Part shown: piece by piece, positions 6,342-6,495 of the stretch | Numbering within the stretch: position 1 is the stretch's first letter | How the letters are laid out: every line of letters begins with the position of its first letter | Assembly: GCA_036645575.1 (NCBI GenBank) | Contig: JAVXNW010000123.1 | Coordinates: 1-6,495, forward strand | Length of the DNA: 6,495 nt | Source: JAVXNW01 sp036645575 | GTDB taxonomy: Bacteria; Bacillota; Clostridia; Christensenellales; Aristaeellaceae | Direction of reading: 5' to 3' | Made by a program: the position numbers and the translations under genes | Notes under the pieces: generated by a model | Database searches by the model: none | What the model was told of the DNA's origin: nothing | The model's input: only the letters and a program-made list of their open reading frames with translations

Positions 6342-6379
6342 TACAGAAAACGACGATGATCACATCGCCGTTTTCTGTA
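6342..6379. terminator. Strong hairpin, likely bidirectional intrinsic terminator
   Basis: Perfect 11-bp outer arms TACAGAAAACG (6342-6352) and CGTTTTCTGTA (6369-6379) enclose an inner 5-bp stem CGATG/CATCG with loop ATCA. A single A-C mismatch (6353/6368) lies between them. Each strand shows a GC-containing stem followed by TTTTCTGTA, the usual form of a bidirectional terminator in which the T-run of one strand forms the A-run of the other. It would stop minus-strand transcripts coming from beyond the right edge before they reach the operon promoter. Confidence 0.65.
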
Positions 6380-6388
6380 AAACAAACC

Positions 6389-6495
6389 TTAGGGAAGCGC
6401 TGATTAAAGAACGTGCGTGATGGCGAGCTGAATTTTCGCCGGATTCGTCATGCAAAAGCCGAAGGCGCAAAAGCGCTACGCCCCGGATTTTGCAG
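6389..6495. repeat. Possible end of a dispersed (MITE-like) repeat, running off the window
   Basis: TTAGGGAAGCGCTGATTAAAG at 6389-6409 matches 18 of 21 bases of the first arm and loop of the 5067-5100 hairpin read on the minus strand. The bases that follow contain small inverted motifs (GGCGA 6422-6426 with TCGCC 6436-6440; TTTTCGCC 6433-6440 with GGCGCAAAA 6464-6472) and no convincing reading frame. This looks like a structured intergenic repeat whose other end lies outside the window. The repeat call is inference from one partial internal match. Confidence 0.35.

Overview
This GC-rich window reads like a Gram-positive chromosome, most likely a high-GC gut-type clostridium (Oscillospirales or Christensenellales-like). 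That assignment is inference. It rests on strong GGAGG ribosome binding sites, two near-consensus sigma-A promoters, an ECF-transporter S component, a multi-PAS hybrid kinase and a YozG-like regulator beside a DUF2975-like membrane protein. No RNA genes, CRISPR arrays or intact insertion sequences were seen.

Left part (1-608): the 3' end of an ECF-transporter substrate-binding (S) subunit runs in from the left edge and ends at a good intrinsic terminator (479-514). A TTGACA-N17-TAGAAT promoter (569-597) then drives the next gene.

Centre (about 693/735-3881, + strand): a very large soluble hybrid sensor kinase. It has about five tandem PAS domains, the first with a four-cysteine cluster, then HisKA, HATPase_c and a C-terminal receiver domain. 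It has no membrane segment, HPt domain or DNA-binding output, so its partner must be encoded elsewhere. Its true start is ambiguous.

Right part (3835-6166, - strand): a compact three-gene operon read leftwards from a TTGACA-N17-TATACT promoter. The order is a polytopic membrane protein with a DUF2975-like C-terminus, a 75-residue Cro/CI-type HTH regulator, and a secreted lipoprotein of unknown function whose start overlaps the end of the HTH gene. A perfect 7-bp inverted repeat sits just downstream of the promoter and could be the regulator's operator. A 13-bp-arm hairpin, which contains the membrane gene's stop codon, separates the first two genes. The lipoprotein gene and the kinase gene overlap tail to tail by 47 bp with no terminator between them.

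Right edge (6167-6495): no convincing gene. It holds a 13-bp direct repeat, a 38-bp hairpin that looks like a bidirectional terminator, and a sequence starting near 6389 that resembles one arm of the 5067-5100 hairpin and may be the end of a dispersed repeat (MITE-like) running off the window.

The best candidate for an under-described system is the membrane protein / HTH / lipoprotein cassette, read here as a self-regulated cell-envelope module.
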